Part shown: positions 1 to 11,510 of the stretch, piece by piece
How the letters are laid out: the number at the start of each line of letters is the position of its first letter
How positions within the stretch are numbered: the stretch's first letter is position 1
Assembly: GCF_025766255.1 (NCBI RefSeq)
Contig: NW_026516740.1
Span: 124,001 to 188,000, forward strand
Direction: 5' to 3'
Length of the DNA: 64,000 bases
Origin: Zychaea mexicana
Taxonomy: Eukaryota > Mucoromycota > Mucoromycetes > Mucorales > Lichtheimiaceae
Notes under the pieces: generated by a model
Database searches by the model: none
What the model saw: only the letters and a program-made list of their open reading frames with translations
What the model was told of the DNA's origin: nothing
Made by a program: the position numbers and the translations under genes

Positions 1-2221
1 TGTACTTGCGGCTTAATGCATCTGCATCTGTGTTGTCTTTGCCTCGACGATGCACGACTGTAAAGTCATAGTTAGCCAATTCCAGAATCCACCTTGCGAT
101 CCTGCCTCGTGGTGAATTCAAACTAAGGATAGCCTTGAGCGCCATATGATCCGTATAGATGGCCAGAACTGCACCATGGATGTATGAGTGGAAATAACGT
201 AAATTCCAAACTACTGACAAGCATTCTCGTTCTGTACAATTATAATTTTGCTCGGCACTTGCCAAAACGCGACTTGCAAAAGCTACTGGTCGAGCTGCTT
301 GTACCAAAACTCCTCCTATGCCCACATCTGAAGCGTCGGTATGCATATCAAATGGCAAGTTTGGATCAACATGTGCCAGTTCAGGCAAGGATGCCAAGTG
401 TTACTTGATCGCGTCGAATGCTGCTTGGTGTTTCTCCTCCCATTGAAACTCTTGTTTGCCACCGGTCAAGGCATATAGTGGTGCAGCCCATGTTGCCAAC
501 GGGTCCAAAAACTTGTGATAATAAGCACAGATGCTCAAGAAACGCTGTAAAGCTTTGACTGTAGTTGGTTCCGGCCAGTCCAAAATCGCTTCCACCTTAG
601 CTGGATCAGCAGTAATACCCCGAGGCTGCAACATAATAGCCAAACTTGACGCGTGGTACCAAAAACGATGACTTCTTGGCATTGATCTTGAGATTGTATG
701 CTGCCAACCTCGCCAAGACCTGCTCTAAGATTTGTAGGTGTTCTTCACGCGATTCGGCATAGATCAGAATGTCGTCGATGAACGCCATGGTATTGCTAAA
801 AGGTCGTAGCACTTGGATAAAACGTTGACTGGTCGCAGGACCATTGGTACACCCGAACGGGAGGACGAGGAACTCGTAAGGACCACCGTCAGCACAGAAA
901 GCTGTCTTACAAATATCGCTTTCCGCCATAGGATTTGCCAATAGTACGATTTGAGATCAATCTTGGAATATGTGGTATAGGTCGGACCCAAACGACAGAT
1001 CAAATCTTCAATCCTTGGCAAGGGAAACTTGTCCTTGCGAGTTATTGCATTCAAACGTTTGTAATTGATGCAGATACGGAAAGAAGACGAATCCTTAGCA
1101 ACAACGATCGGCGGTAAGCACCAAGGGCTGTTGCTTTTACAGATGACACCCTGAGCCAGCATATCGTCAATATGTTCCTTGAGAATTTTCTTCTCCTTGG
1201 GTGAACGATGGTAATCCCGGCATACAATTGGTTGAGCATCGCCGGTGTCGATAACATGCTGGACAGGTGCATTGGTGATAGTTTGGACTGGACTGTTGTC
1301 ATATATGGCGGGATATTTTGCAAGAATGGTGGCCACTGCTGGATCCAATGCTTCGTCTGGTGTTGGTGCTGCAATTCGTCGTGTCGTTGCTGGTTCTAAT
1401 GACGGTGCTGGTGCTAGTGCTGACGTTGTGTTGTTGTGATTGTTGATAGTAGTTTGTTGTTGGGATGATGCTACAGCACGTTGTATGAAAATGTGGCGCG
1501 GGAGAGCGGTGTTATTGTGTGGATCAGGTAAGATGTCGTGCGCAATTAACCAGTCGTTACCAATGATAATGGCTGGCCGTTGGATTTCAACGAGTTTGAA
1601 AGTGATGTCATATGAAATGCCATCTAGTTGAAGTGTTGTGTGAGCTTTGTGATTTGACCGCTGCTCTCCTTCGTTTCCATAACCGATCAGCGTTGGTGAC
1701 GCGACTTCTATAGGTGCGCCAATCGACTCCATTGCTGCCGTCGTTACTGATGTCAAATCCAAACCTGTGTCGATCAATACGTCAAATTGCTGATCGCCTA
1801 TCATTGCTGTAACAAAGAAGCTGCCACGGTTGTTTTGGGTTGCCTGCAGTTGGGTTTGCGCTCCTTGCCAAACACAGTCAAAGTAATTTTTGCCAGTGCT
1901 TAGTGATGCTGACGTTGATGCTGTTATGGTCTCTTGCGCTCCTTGATGCTTCTTCTTCTTTGCCCAACAGCTGCGTTTCCAATGACCCTTCTTTCCACAG
2001 TTGTCACACCGACCAGGCTTGCGCGAATGGCTGTTACCACGTCGGTACTGCGCATTCAACTGCATTTCTACATCGCCGTCCGCTGAAATAGTGGGTTGTT
2101 GAGGTGATGGCGATGGTGGTGGTGCAGTTGGTGTTGAGATCATTGGTGGTGTGGTGGTGTTACCGTTGGCGCTGCTGGCTGACTTGGTACGGATGCCGTT
2201 CTTCTTGTCCACACGCTCCAT
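1..2221 (-). pseudogene. Element C pol: zinc knuckle, protease, RT, RNase H
   Basis: Read from 2221 downwards, a CCHC knuckle (CDNCGKKGHWKRSC) is followed by a retropepsin core (FDVLIDTG), then RT fingers and palm (RICINYKRLNAI, YSKIDLKSYY). After a frameshift near 930-760 comes the catalytic FIDD box (AFIDDILIYA). Another shift near 650-600 leads to RNase H, with HTDASD at about 330-350 and TDHMALKAIL and DADALSRKY close to position 1. An in-frame TGA lies near 401. At least two frameshifts and one stop make it non-functional. Domain assignment is firm; exact break points are approximate. Confidence 0.85.
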
Positions 2222-2241
2222 GCACCATGCTTATCGCCAGC

Positions 2242-3410
2242 TCAATAGCCGCATCTAAGGTTGGTGGGTGATGCTTGGCCACTTTGGCTGCTACTTGAGG
2301 TCGAGCATGCTCCTAGAAGAAATGAAGACGCATATACTCTGGCATGTCGTGCTGCGCTCGCATAAGTAACGTTTTCAGGTGTGCACCAAAGTTGGTCATT
2401 GGAGTGTTGCCTTCGTAGATTTTTAAGTTCATCCAATGCTGCTTTGGCAGAGTTGGATCCACCACCATAAAACGCCGTGAAGGCTACACAAATAGCCTGA
2501 AATGTTTGTTTTCTAATTGGCTCGAGACCCGCCCACCAATACGCCGCATTCCCATGCATCGATACAGCGAATTCTTTCATTTTCGTTTGCTCATCCCAAT
2601 CTTTGTATGTAGCCGCCTGGTTGAACACAAGGAGCCACACATGTGCATCCTCATGCTCGTTGCCCTTAAATGGTGGGATTATGAGGCGACGTCCTGAGCC
2701 TCCCATGCGGATTGAAGCTGTGCCTGTTGTACTGTTCCCTCCTATTGTATATCTCCTTGAGCGTTGACCTGACGTTGTGAAGATATATGTTGATCGTTAA
2801 CTGCGTGCAGTTGCGTAACTACCGGCGAGGACATGGGGTCATTCGAAGACGTAATTGAAGTCGGTCTCGAGTGCCGTGGTATAGCCGGTGGATTGCTGCT
2901 AGGAGCATGGGCCTGTGTGGCGTTATTTGTATGACGATCAATTAACGCGGTCAGGTGTGTGATACGAGACTGGTATTCGGCGTCTTGCCTATGGATGTGG
3001 GCGTTGAGCTCTTGGAGTTGTTGAGCCTGCATGCGAATGTGGTCCTCAGCTCGTCTCATGTAATCTGATATGTTGTCCGTGGCCGTATGGGATGCTGTTT
3101 CTGCTGCTTGCGGTGTCAGTGCCGCCGTATCGTTTCCCTTTACCATCTCCTCATATGCTGCATACATATTCTGCTGCATTTGCCATAATTCCTCGTCATG
3201 TGTCGCTTTTTGGCGTTCCAGCTCGGCTTGCTGTTCGCGGATTACTTGCTGTGCTTGAAGGAGTACCTGCTCCTGCGACAAGCCATGTTGCTGCTCTGTT
3301 GGCATAGGCACTTGCTGATGGGTATAGATAGATGGCGAGGGATGGTTGATATGTTGCATGTGCTGAATGGTGCTGTCGAGCGGAATGAATGATTGTTGCG
3401 GTGTTCGCAT
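2242..3410 (-). pseudogene. Element C gag
   Basis: The N-terminal part (3410-2742) is Gln-rich and predicted coiled coil. After a frameshift near 2742 comes a retrotransposon Gag core (2706-2400) with the typical pattern PPFKGNEHEDAHVWLLVFNQ and AAYWWAGL. A further shift near 2390 moves the rest (NTPMTNFGAHLKTLLMRAQ) to another frame, which runs on to the zinc knuckle of the pol ORF. Gag packages element RNA into cytoplasmic particles. The ATG at 3410 is the first in-frame candidate; the true start could be upstream. Confidence 0.75.
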
Positions 3411-3611
3411 CTGTTCATACTGCGCACTATGAGCCTGCAGTGCATGGGCGAAAGGTGTTGGCTGTGGAAGTGGAATAGCCGGTGCTGTCTACTGCTCACT
3501 CCCTTCAGGCGAAAAAAGAGGTGTGGCCTCTGTTCGCCAAGGGTCGATTGGATGGTCATTGGGAAAGGACATACCAAGTAGCAATCAACGATGAAAAAGC
3601 TTCACCACCAA

Positions 3612-3689
3612 TGTAACAGGATGGATATCGGAAAGAGGATGATGAATTTTATTTGGGGGATGCTACTACTTATATTCTAACTGTCACAT
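3612..3689 (-). repeat. Partial LTR of element C
   Basis: On the minus strand this ends in TGTTACA and is followed by TTGGTGGTGAAGC, a plausible tRNA primer-binding site lying just upstream of gag. Only about 78 bp remain before LINE sequence starts. No second copy is in the window, so the boundary is inferred from terminal bases and gene order. Confidence 0.4.
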
Positions 3690-3848
3690 CGAGTATGGCG
3701 TGTTGGCCGCAACGAGGGCTGCGTCTTCTTCGATGTTAGCAGCAGACCAGAGGCACTACGCTCTGTCCTGCTCCTCACTGCAAAGCAATTTCCCAGCAAT
3801 ACTGGCGCTACCACCCATCGTGAAGGCGTCAAACGAGTTTATATTGAG

Positions 3849-5232
3849 ATGTGTTTCGACGAAAACGAGTCGTTGCAGCGTGCGTTAACAACTGGCTTGA
3901 CTTTCACCAAGGATCGTGTGCGCTTCCAAGCCACCTTAGCCCTACCCAACGACGGCGATCAAAATCGCATTAAACGTGTCTGCTTGTCCACCTACCCTTT
4001 GTTCATGCTGACAAGCTGTGCGATGGCATCAAAAGTAGCTTCCTTCCTTATGGAAGAGTTTTGGACTGTGGCGCTTTCAAGGAAGGCGACTCGAATCTTT
4101 TCATGGGTCGCGGTTACGCCATTCTCAACTGTCAACCGATAGACAGCCAGCCTCCATTCAGTGACCTAGAGCATATCATTAGGTGGCAAGGCACTTAAAA
4201 ACTTGGGTTTTATGCCACATGAAGTGATATGCCATTGCATTGCACATGGGGTCATGAGGGCGGTCATCACCGCCGTGATTGTACAAAACTGCACAACCAG
4301 ACTACTACTTGCTTTGACTGTGGCCAGCTCGGCCATGTTGCTCGTGTTTTCCCTTACAAGAGTGAAGGCAAGGGCAAGGATGCCCAACCCAACAAAAAGT
4401 CATGCAAAACCCCTTTGCTCAAAGGTAGCAAGAAGGAAGGCAAGCAACTGGCAGCATCTGGCACCTGCAACAACGCTGGCAGCATTCCACAGTCTGATGA
4501 GCAGCAATCGCACCCTGCAGAAACAACGACGAACACTGCCACGAGCAGCGACGAGCAGACGACGAATTATGACGAGCAGACGAACCCCGACGGGCAGAGA
4601 ACGAGCAGCGATGACAAGACGGACAGCGACGACAAGACAGGCACCGACGAGAAGACGACGAGCGAATGTAACGACGAGCGACGATGTAACGACGACGGGT
4701 AATGACTTCCCCACAACAGATAACGACGTGTTGATGCAGGTGGAGAACCAGTGCGACCACACCTAGCAGCATTGCACCACTAAGTGCCACCACATTGTCT
4801 GCTACACAAGCACGACCTGCGAATGGTCAGGAAACATCATCTGACGATGTCGATGGCAATATCGCCATGAGTGCTGCCGTCACGGCCATCGTATCCGCGC
4901 ATACACAGACTGAACATGCCGTCCAACGCGTTGACAGCCCTACCACTGCTTCGGCCGCCGACGACAGTCAAGATTTGGAGGCTTACTTCCAGGCTTTGCC
5001 TATGTCCTTGACTGCACGTAACTCTCTCCAGAATATGTCGTCGACCAAACGTGGCGCAGTCCGCAAAGCTTGCGATGACAAACTCAAAACACCTATCTCT
5101 GCCAATCTGATCCACAAACCTCGACGATCAACACATGATCTGAAACATAGCCAGAAAATATGCGACAACATTGCCACCGGGCAATCTATCGCTAGGGGTG
5201 ATGGCTCCAACCCCACATTTGACACCCAATGA
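3849..5232 (+). pseudogene. LINE D1 ORF1 (RNA-binding protein)
   Basis: The frame starting in 3849 (VCFDENESLQRALTTGLTF) shifts near 4000 to one reading VHADKLCDGIKSSFLPYGRV, which resembles an RRM-like domain of LINE ORF1 proteins. Two zinc knuckles follow at about 4244-4370: CTWGHEGGHHRRDC and CFDCGQLGHVARVF, the second with Phe where the last Cys is expected. A Ser/Asp/Thr-rich repetitive linker (4500-4700) shifts frame again before an open C-terminal part 4795-5232. The product would coat LINE RNA. The terminal TGA overlaps the ORF2 ATG (ATGA at 5229-5232). Confidence 0.65.
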
Positions 5233-8200
5233 GTAAGAGAAAGAGTTTCAATTTGAAATTCTGCTCCCTGAACTGCAACAGTCTACGCAAATCGAATAAA
5301 CCTCTTGTACGTTCATCACTCATCCACCACCTAAAAACCCAACAACCCCACCTCATCGCTATCCAAGAAAGCCACGCTTCAGACGACAATATCAAACAAA
5401 TGCTTCATACCTAATTCTGCGCACACGAATCACTTTGGACACAACACTGTGGTCTTGTTGCACTATCATCCAACATTCACCTCAAACTGTGCTCCATATC
5501 ATCTGACGATCGAGCCATGCTCATCAACGTCAGTCACATATCCAATATTTTTGACCCATTCCATGTACTGGTTCTATATGCTCCTGCCACCAGTAGTAGC
5601 AACCATAAGGCCTTTTACACCACACTCCTCGACAATCCAGCCTTTTGCCTCACGGACCATCTCTTCTGTGAGCGACTACTTATTGCTGGTGATTTTAACT
5701 ACGACATCACTTGCCCACATTTTCTTGGCAATGCCCCTTCTGGCTGGCACGCCCTCCTCGAAGAGGTTTTCTTTGACTGCATCACTGATCGTACCACCAC
5801 TCTCTCAGTTCCCACCTTTTGGCACGGCACCACTACCTACTCGACCATTGACTACATTTATAGTGGATCACTGTTTCGTAACAAGATCTATAATGCCGAG
5901 GTTTCATATTTGCACTCAGAGTGGACTGACCACGCTTTACTTGCCATAAATATTCGCTTTGTTTCTCAAACTCATGGTAAAGGCTGTTGGTGGGCCAATC
6001 CCTCCATTACCTACGACAAAGAATTTCGTCGCTCCTTAGCCTCGACACTCTCTTCACTGCATCCCCATCTAATGGATTTGCCCTCTCCCCAAGAGCAATG
6101 GGAGCACGTAAAAGAAGTGGTCACCCGGCACACTCGGTCCTATTGCCGAACACAAGCTAGCTGGCGCAAAGAGCAGTTGCGCGCTTTGCAGTCCAAGCAT
6201 AATCGCTTTCTCCGTACACGTCCCTCTCTGGCTCTCCGCGCACAGTTCTTGCCACGCCTCGAACGCCAGATCGCCACTCTTCAGCAAGAATTAGTCGATT
6301 CTGCCGCACTACTGCTGGTCAACGCTGGCGCGAGCATGGTGAAAAGTCTGCAGGATACCTCAAACGCACGATCGATCAATGCCAGCATCTCGCCACATCT
6401 CATAGTTACAGCATCCTGTTACCGGTACCATACACTCGGACGTCAATGGCATACAAGACGCAGCAACTACCTTTTACCAATCATTGTACTCCGCAGACGA
6501 TATTTCAGATGACTCTCTCGAGTACCTTTTGCAACGTATACCAGGCTCTTGTCACTTGTCACCCCAAAGCGCCTTGGATTTTCTTCACGAGTTTACCATT
6601 GAGGACCTCCAAAGTGCCACCAAACGAGCTCCTAAACAAAGCAGTCCCAGACCTGACGGATTACCGTACTTCATCTGGTACCTTGTTTTCCGGCATCTGC
6701 TGTACGCCACTTTAGCATACCAAGTTTACAACGCTGACTTGCAGCAGAGTATCTACCCTCGCTCCTGGCAAGAAATATGCATTACTCTCCTGCCTAAACT
6801 GGCAGTGATTTATCCTCACTTCGGCTTTGGTGCCCCATTAGTTTGATCAATTGTGATGCCAAGATTTGTACCCGACTTTTTAACGCTCGCATGGTCACTA
6901 CTGCTTCACGTCTCATCACTCTACATCAAACTGGCTTTCTACCTGGTCGATTCATTGCTGACAATGGTCTACTGGTCAAGTTGATGATAGAACAAGCAAC
7001 GCTCCGCACGGATGATACCATAATCGGCCTTCTTCTTGACTAAGAAAAGGATTATGACCACATCCATCCTCGATATTTGTCCAGAGTTCTGCGCCACTTC
7101 GGTTTTCCGCCTCGACTTGTTACTAGCATCTGCGACCTCTTTTTTCAGACGCATATCCGGATCAACATCAACGGCCATCTCAGCACGCCTATCCAGCAGC
7201 GACGCGGTCTCAGGCAAGGCGACCCACTCTCGCCTATTTTGTTTAATCTGGCGATTGAGCCTTTGTTACATGCTATCCTTGAGGATCACGCCTTTTTAGG
7301 TGTCCCACATGCGATAGGCATCCCAGGCACACACTACTCACCACCACCACCACCTCCGCATAAGGTTCTGGCATACGTGGACGATGTTTTTGTCTTTTTG
7401 CGAACACCAGCGGATTTAGATCGACTACACGTACACTTAATGCATTATCAGCTCGCGTCCAATGCAAAACTCAACGCCCACAAGACCGAGGCAATATCTC
7501 TATCTGGCCTTCCACAACCCACCTGGTCCACTAGTCTCACCTACTATGGACTCCCAGCGTGCCATGACCGCTCTTGGCCCGAGGCTGTTACCTACCTGGG
7601 ATATCTGCTTTGCTCCTCGAACCATCAGCTTCATCTCTTTTTGGAATGGTTATTGGTGTCCATTCGCTCTGGTAGTCAGCTCCACTAACAACGACAATTG
7701 TCCGTCCACAGTCGCGCGACCGTTCTAAACATGCTTATCCTGGCTCGTTTGTGGCATGTCCTCCGACTTACGGGGGCGCCTAAGGCATTCTTCTGGAACA
7801 AATTGCGTACAATTATATCAAGTTTTGCCATGCATCGTATGTTTTCAAAAGTTGCATATGACCATTTGTGCGGCTTACGCAAGCATGGTGGGATACAACT
7901 CTTGGACCCTGCCATACAGCAATATGCTTTGCAGCTTCGTTGGCTTCGTCCTTTTCTGGCGTATTCATACAGCAATGATCCGGTACCTAGCCTAGCTATC
8001 CCATACTTGGTTTACAACATACTCGCTTCGAATCTATCACTCCCAGACCACTGCTTGATCATGGCATTTCCTTCCGCGCGTCCTGGGTATCTCAAGTCTT
8101 CTCCGTCTTTATTCTTGTCTATCTTTTTTTAAGCATTTGACCACATGGATTTCAACTCTTCGACTATTCAACTTCCACCAGCTGTAGCGCTATGCCTACC

Positions 8201-8903
8201 CACCACAGCCATTTGGACTGCAGCACTGGATCAAGACACTGCCTCGCTTATCCACTCACCCACTCTCAACACCATGGTTGCAAACGATGTTTATGTCTTT
8301 GACAACGCTCTAGGCTACCTTCGGCCTCGTATGTCAACAGATGGCAACATTACTCATCCCCGAGTCCTTGGCTGCTTCATCACCGCCGTTATCAATGGAA
8401 CCATCCAGTTGAAACCTTTCTTTGCTCATCTCTGTCTGCCTGGCGATCATGCCCTTGGTGGTCACGACAGCACTCTCGGCACCATGGATGGCTTCCCTTT
8501 GTGGCAAGTGCTCAGCTCCATCCTCGACCAACTCACCAACACTCGGTGTTATCGACAACACTGCCAGCAATCAACCACTCTTCTGATCAACAACACCAGC
8601 AACAACCTATTGGCCAGTTAATGGGCCACCTTTTGGGCCACCACCATGTTCCACGCGGTCCGCAACATATGGTTCTGCATCCTGCATCGCACCTTACTGA
8701 CTGCCCAATGCCTACACTATCTCGTCCCCAGTTTTATACCTTCTTCCATTTGCCAGCTCTGCAACTCTGAGCTCGACACAATCTCGCATTTTCTCATCAC
8801 CTATCCACCGCGCTGGCGGGTATGGACACAAGTTTGGAATGTTCTCTTTATGCTGAGCCTACAGCCCTGGGCATATAATGATGCTTCCCAACAAGAAGAG
8901 TGA
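5229..8903 (+). pseudogene. LINE D1 ORF2 (endonuclease-reverse transcriptase)
   Basis: The endonuclease begins FCSLNCNSLRKSNKP. After an in-frame TAA near 5412 it continues with VLVLYAPA, LLIAGDFNYD, IDYIYSG and SEWTDHALL, the expected APE motifs. RT follows: SSPRPDGLPYF (about 6640), HQTGFLPGRFIADN (about 6925), LLLD-stop-EKDYD (7036-7055), RRGLRQGDPLSPILFNLAIE (about 7200-7260) and the catalytic YVDD (AYVDDVFVF, about 7375). Near 8750 lies CQLCNSELDTISH, a zf-RVT-like finger whose final Cys appears to be Tyr (LITYPP). Several frameshifts and stops make it inactive. Confidence 0.85.
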
Positions 8904-8945
8904 CTACTTGAGAACAAGTACATCATACATATTATATGTATACAT

Positions 8946-9078
8946 GGGTCACAACGGGTCAACAGGTTGGGTTAAGGGCTAGACGGGTCGACCCATGCGT
9001 CAGAAAAGTATCAACCTGACCCATTGACCCATCCTCAACCCACAGGTCGGTTTTGACCTGCGGGTCAGATTGCGACCC
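8946..9078. repeat. GGGTCA / TGACCC inverted cluster
   Basis: About 130 bp built mostly from GGGTCA, GGGTCG, GGTTGGG and their complements. The left third carries the G-rich orientation and the middle carries the C-rich one (CCTGACCCATTGACCCATCC), with a last mixed group GACCTGCGGGTCA. The whole could fold on itself. It lies exactly between the end of LINE D1 and the start of LINE D2. Function unknown. Confidence 0.6.
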
Positions 9079-9081
9079 TAA

Positions 9082-10260
9082 CTCTCAATGGTCGTGGCCT
9101 ATGGGCGACGATTTCTCATACTAATGGTTCTTTTGAACCTTTTTATGTTCTTGTAGTATATGCTCCTGCTGTATATCAAGAACGTTTTTCTTTTTTTAAT
9201 TGTCTATTAGATATTTTACAACTTGATCAATTTGCTTCGGCTCTCACAAGATGCTTTATAATGGGGGACTTCAACTACTCTTACTGTCGCTCGGATAGCT
9301 CCTATCTCTCTGGCGTACCTCAAGTATGGGTGTCCTTCATCTCCACCACTTTTACTAACATGATACCAACCCCATACTTATCTACTTTTAAAAATCACCG
9401 TAGCGAATCTGCCATTGATTTTATTTTTTCATCACCAGAATTACTACCTCTTTGCACCACTCCCAATATTCATCATTTAGATGACTAATGGACTGACCAT
9501 GCGCTTATCACCACTGCCATGCATGTTAACTCGAATTCGGGCAAAGGGATATGGCGTGCCAATCCATTACTAGTAAACTCCATTGATTTTCGACAGGCAT
9601 TATCTCAAGAACTTGATCAATTTTGCAACACTCGGGATGATTTGAATATTTCCCACTCAAGACCAATGGGATTTTTTTAAAGACCAAGGTAAAAAATTAT
9701 GTAACAAAATGGGACGGAAAAAGGCTAATCAACGATTGACCGAAATTCGCAAGCTACAGCGCCACCGCAACAAAATTATGCGGCGTTCCAGTCACTAAAA
9801 TACTATGTTGTCAATAATCAAGTCCATCGAAGCCGAGATTGCCAACCTACAATATGACTATATGGATCGTTTAGCCTTATGGGCCTCTGTTCATTGGATG
9901 GAAGCTAGGGAAAAATCTGCCAGTTTTTTGAAACGAATCATCACCACTGGAACAGCACAAAGATCAATACCGCCATTACAACACCCCCAAACTAATCGCA
10001 TTGATTCAACAATCTCCCATCTTCATGATGCTGTTTGCTCTTTCTACGAATCTTTGTATTCTCCATCTCCTGTTTCTTCTTTAGCTGTAGATGACCTGTT
10101 ACAAAATATGCTGCCAATTGCTAGGTTTTCCCAGTCTACAGTCGACCTACTTACTCCTCCCATGTCACTTACTGAACTTTTGATGCAAGTATCCCGTTGT
10201 CCGAAACAAAGCAGCCCCGGTCTTGATGGACTTCCTTATAATATTTTGGCAGTATTACAG
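9082..10260 (+). pseudogene. Truncated LINE D2 (endonuclease, start of RT)
   Basis: The frame opens TLNGRGLWATISHTNGS and carries the endonuclease motifs YAPA (about 9160), IMGDFNYSY (9255) and SAIDFIFSS (9410). HLDD-stop-WTDHALI is interrupted by TAA at about 9486. After a frameshift, 9805-10260 holds the start of RT (CPKQSSPGLDGLPYNIL), and the element stops abruptly at short CGATAATTCGAT repeats. It is related to D1 (APKQSSPRPDGLPYF) but clearly diverged. The rest of RT is missing. Confidence 0.75.
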
Positions 10261-10285
10261 TGCCCGCTCGATAATTCGATACTTG

Positions 10286-10562
10286 ATAACTCGATATTTT
10301 CGATAATTCGATCACTTACTCAAATGACCAGGCTGGTGAGCAGTAAAATATCGACAAATCGATAATTCGATCATCAATCACTTGGCTGTGACATATCGAC
10401 AAGTATAAACCAATAGAAATGCTTAGTGACGCGGAATTGAACCAGCGATCAGTGTCAGATCATACACTAGAGTCCAGAGTTAACATGTATTCCCAATGAA
10501 TATTCCTTTTCTTTTAAAGGAGTCCTAATTTCATAACTCGATATTTCGATAATTCGATCACT
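10286..10562. repeat. Pair of about 30-bp direct repeats
   Basis: The 31 bp at 10286-10316 and the 30 bp at 10533-10562 are the same except for one T (ATAACTCGATATTT, then CGATAATTCGATCACT). They flank 216 bp that truncate LINE D2. More CGATAATTCGAT copies lie at 10268-10280 and about 10357-10372. The arrangement resembles a small non-autonomous element or recombination scar. Confidence 0.5.
10420..10505 (-). other. tRNA-like / SINE-like remnant
   Basis: The minus strand contains GGTTCAATTCC (10443-10433), a near-perfect box B (T-loop) of RNA polymerase III genes, followed by GCGTCAC as a possible 3' acceptor strand. GGACTCTAG lies upstream at an anticodon-like distance. No matching 5' acceptor strand is visible, so this is not a functional tRNA. 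A tRNA-derived SINE or tRNA fragment is possible. Confidence 0.3.
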
Positions 10563-11043
10563 CATCGCTATAACCAAAGTGATCGAAATATGAAAGGAAG
10601 GAGACGAAAAACAAAGAGATAATGGTGCAAAAAGAAAAAGAATAATAGGGGAAGAGAGGAAAAGAAGAGACAAAATGCTATTTTAAATGGCGAAATCGAA
10701 AGAGAGCCACGAATACAGAAGCATTAGCCTTTGAATTGACTCTGGCTTCAATAGATTACGGGTGTGGGGGAGCAAGAGGCGGGTCTGAGAGAAGCAGCGT
10801 TCGGATGGCGTTGAAGTAACTGGGACAGCCAAGTGCTTTACAGCCATTGCTGCCAAGTTCGGCTATTGTAAGAGGATTAATTCTTATACGGAGATTTAAT
10901 AGCATTTCTATGAAACCTATCACATTTCTGAGAAACCTGCTACATTTTATATATTAAACATATTTAAATGAAACCTCTATTTAATCTTTATTTTAATACT
11001 TAATATTTTTAATTTGAAAATCTTTTAATATTTATTGTTCATT

Positions 11044-11243
11044 GAAATCTCTTTCACTTCACTTTTACCTTTTTTTCTTTTTTTTCTATTTATAGTTTGA
11101 TACTCAGGAAAATCTACCTCTACATTATTTTTAATTATATTCTCATCATTACTTTCTTTATCATTATCTTCATCTATAATCATTTTATCCCTTTCTAATG
11201 ATAAATCTGAAAAATCTTTTTGTAATTCAGAAATATGTTCTTC
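11044..11243 (-). pseudogene. AT-rich coding-like remnant
   Basis: The minus strand stays open for about 66 codons with an acidic then basic composition: EEHISELQKDFSDLSLERDK, then a D/E/N-rich stretch and NRKKRKKGKS. The AT-only codon choice differs from every other gene here. It could be an internal piece of a transposase from a very AT-rich element. No start, stop or domain supports a function. Confidence 0.3.
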
Positions 11244-11329
11244 ATTATATCATTTAATAAAATTAATATAAATATTTAATTCCGGGAGTTCTTGCGAACT
11301 TCCTCATTAATATTTATTATTATTTTATA

Positions 11330-11510
11330 ACCAGACGGAAGAAGAAAAAAAAGAATTTTTTTCTGTTATTAAATTATTATTAGAATGACAATTATAAATT
11401 AATAAAATGGCATTTTACTATTTATGTCATCTATTAATTTCTATTAAATAAAATATTATATAAATATAAATAAAAAGAAAATATTCTTTTTCTTTTTTTT
11501 TCCGTCTGGT
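11330..11510. mobile_element. MITE-like element with ACCAGACGGAA termini
   Basis: A 181-bp AT-rich segment bounded by ACCAGACGGAAGAAGAAAAA and, at the other end, the complement of ACCAGACGGAAAAAAAAAGA. The terminal inverted repeats extend about 28 bp with mismatches. There is no coding capacity. Flanks are AT-rich, so a TA-type target duplication cannot be told from chance. Confidence 0.6.

Larger units (their letters stand above)
1..3689 (-). mobile_element. Ty3/Gypsy LTR retrotransposon C (partial)
   Basis: A minus-strand Gypsy-type element with gag, CCHC zinc knuckle, protease, reverse transcriptase and RNase H in the usual order. It leaves the window at position 1 inside or just after RNase H, so integrase and the 3' LTR are not seen. 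The right edge is a partial LTR whose end lies near 3612 and which stops near 3689, where a LINE begins. Several frame breaks show it is decayed. It differs in sequence from elements A and B further right. Confidence 0.85.
3690..8903 (+). mobile_element. LINE (non-LTR retrotransposon) D1
   Basis: Two-ORF LINE on the plus strand: ORF1 with RRM-like and zinc-knuckle parts, ORF2 with apurinic-type endonuclease, reverse transcriptase and a C-terminal zinc-finger region. No poly(A) tail or target duplication was found. The left edge abuts the truncated LTR of element C and the right edge abuts a GGGTCA-rich cluster. Clade was not determined; the APE endonuclease and C-terminal zf-RVT-type finger fit I/Tad-like elements. 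Confidence 0.8.

Noticed and set aside
10433..10443. A functional tRNA gene at the box B motif
   Set aside because: No complementary 5' acceptor stem or convincing box A was found.
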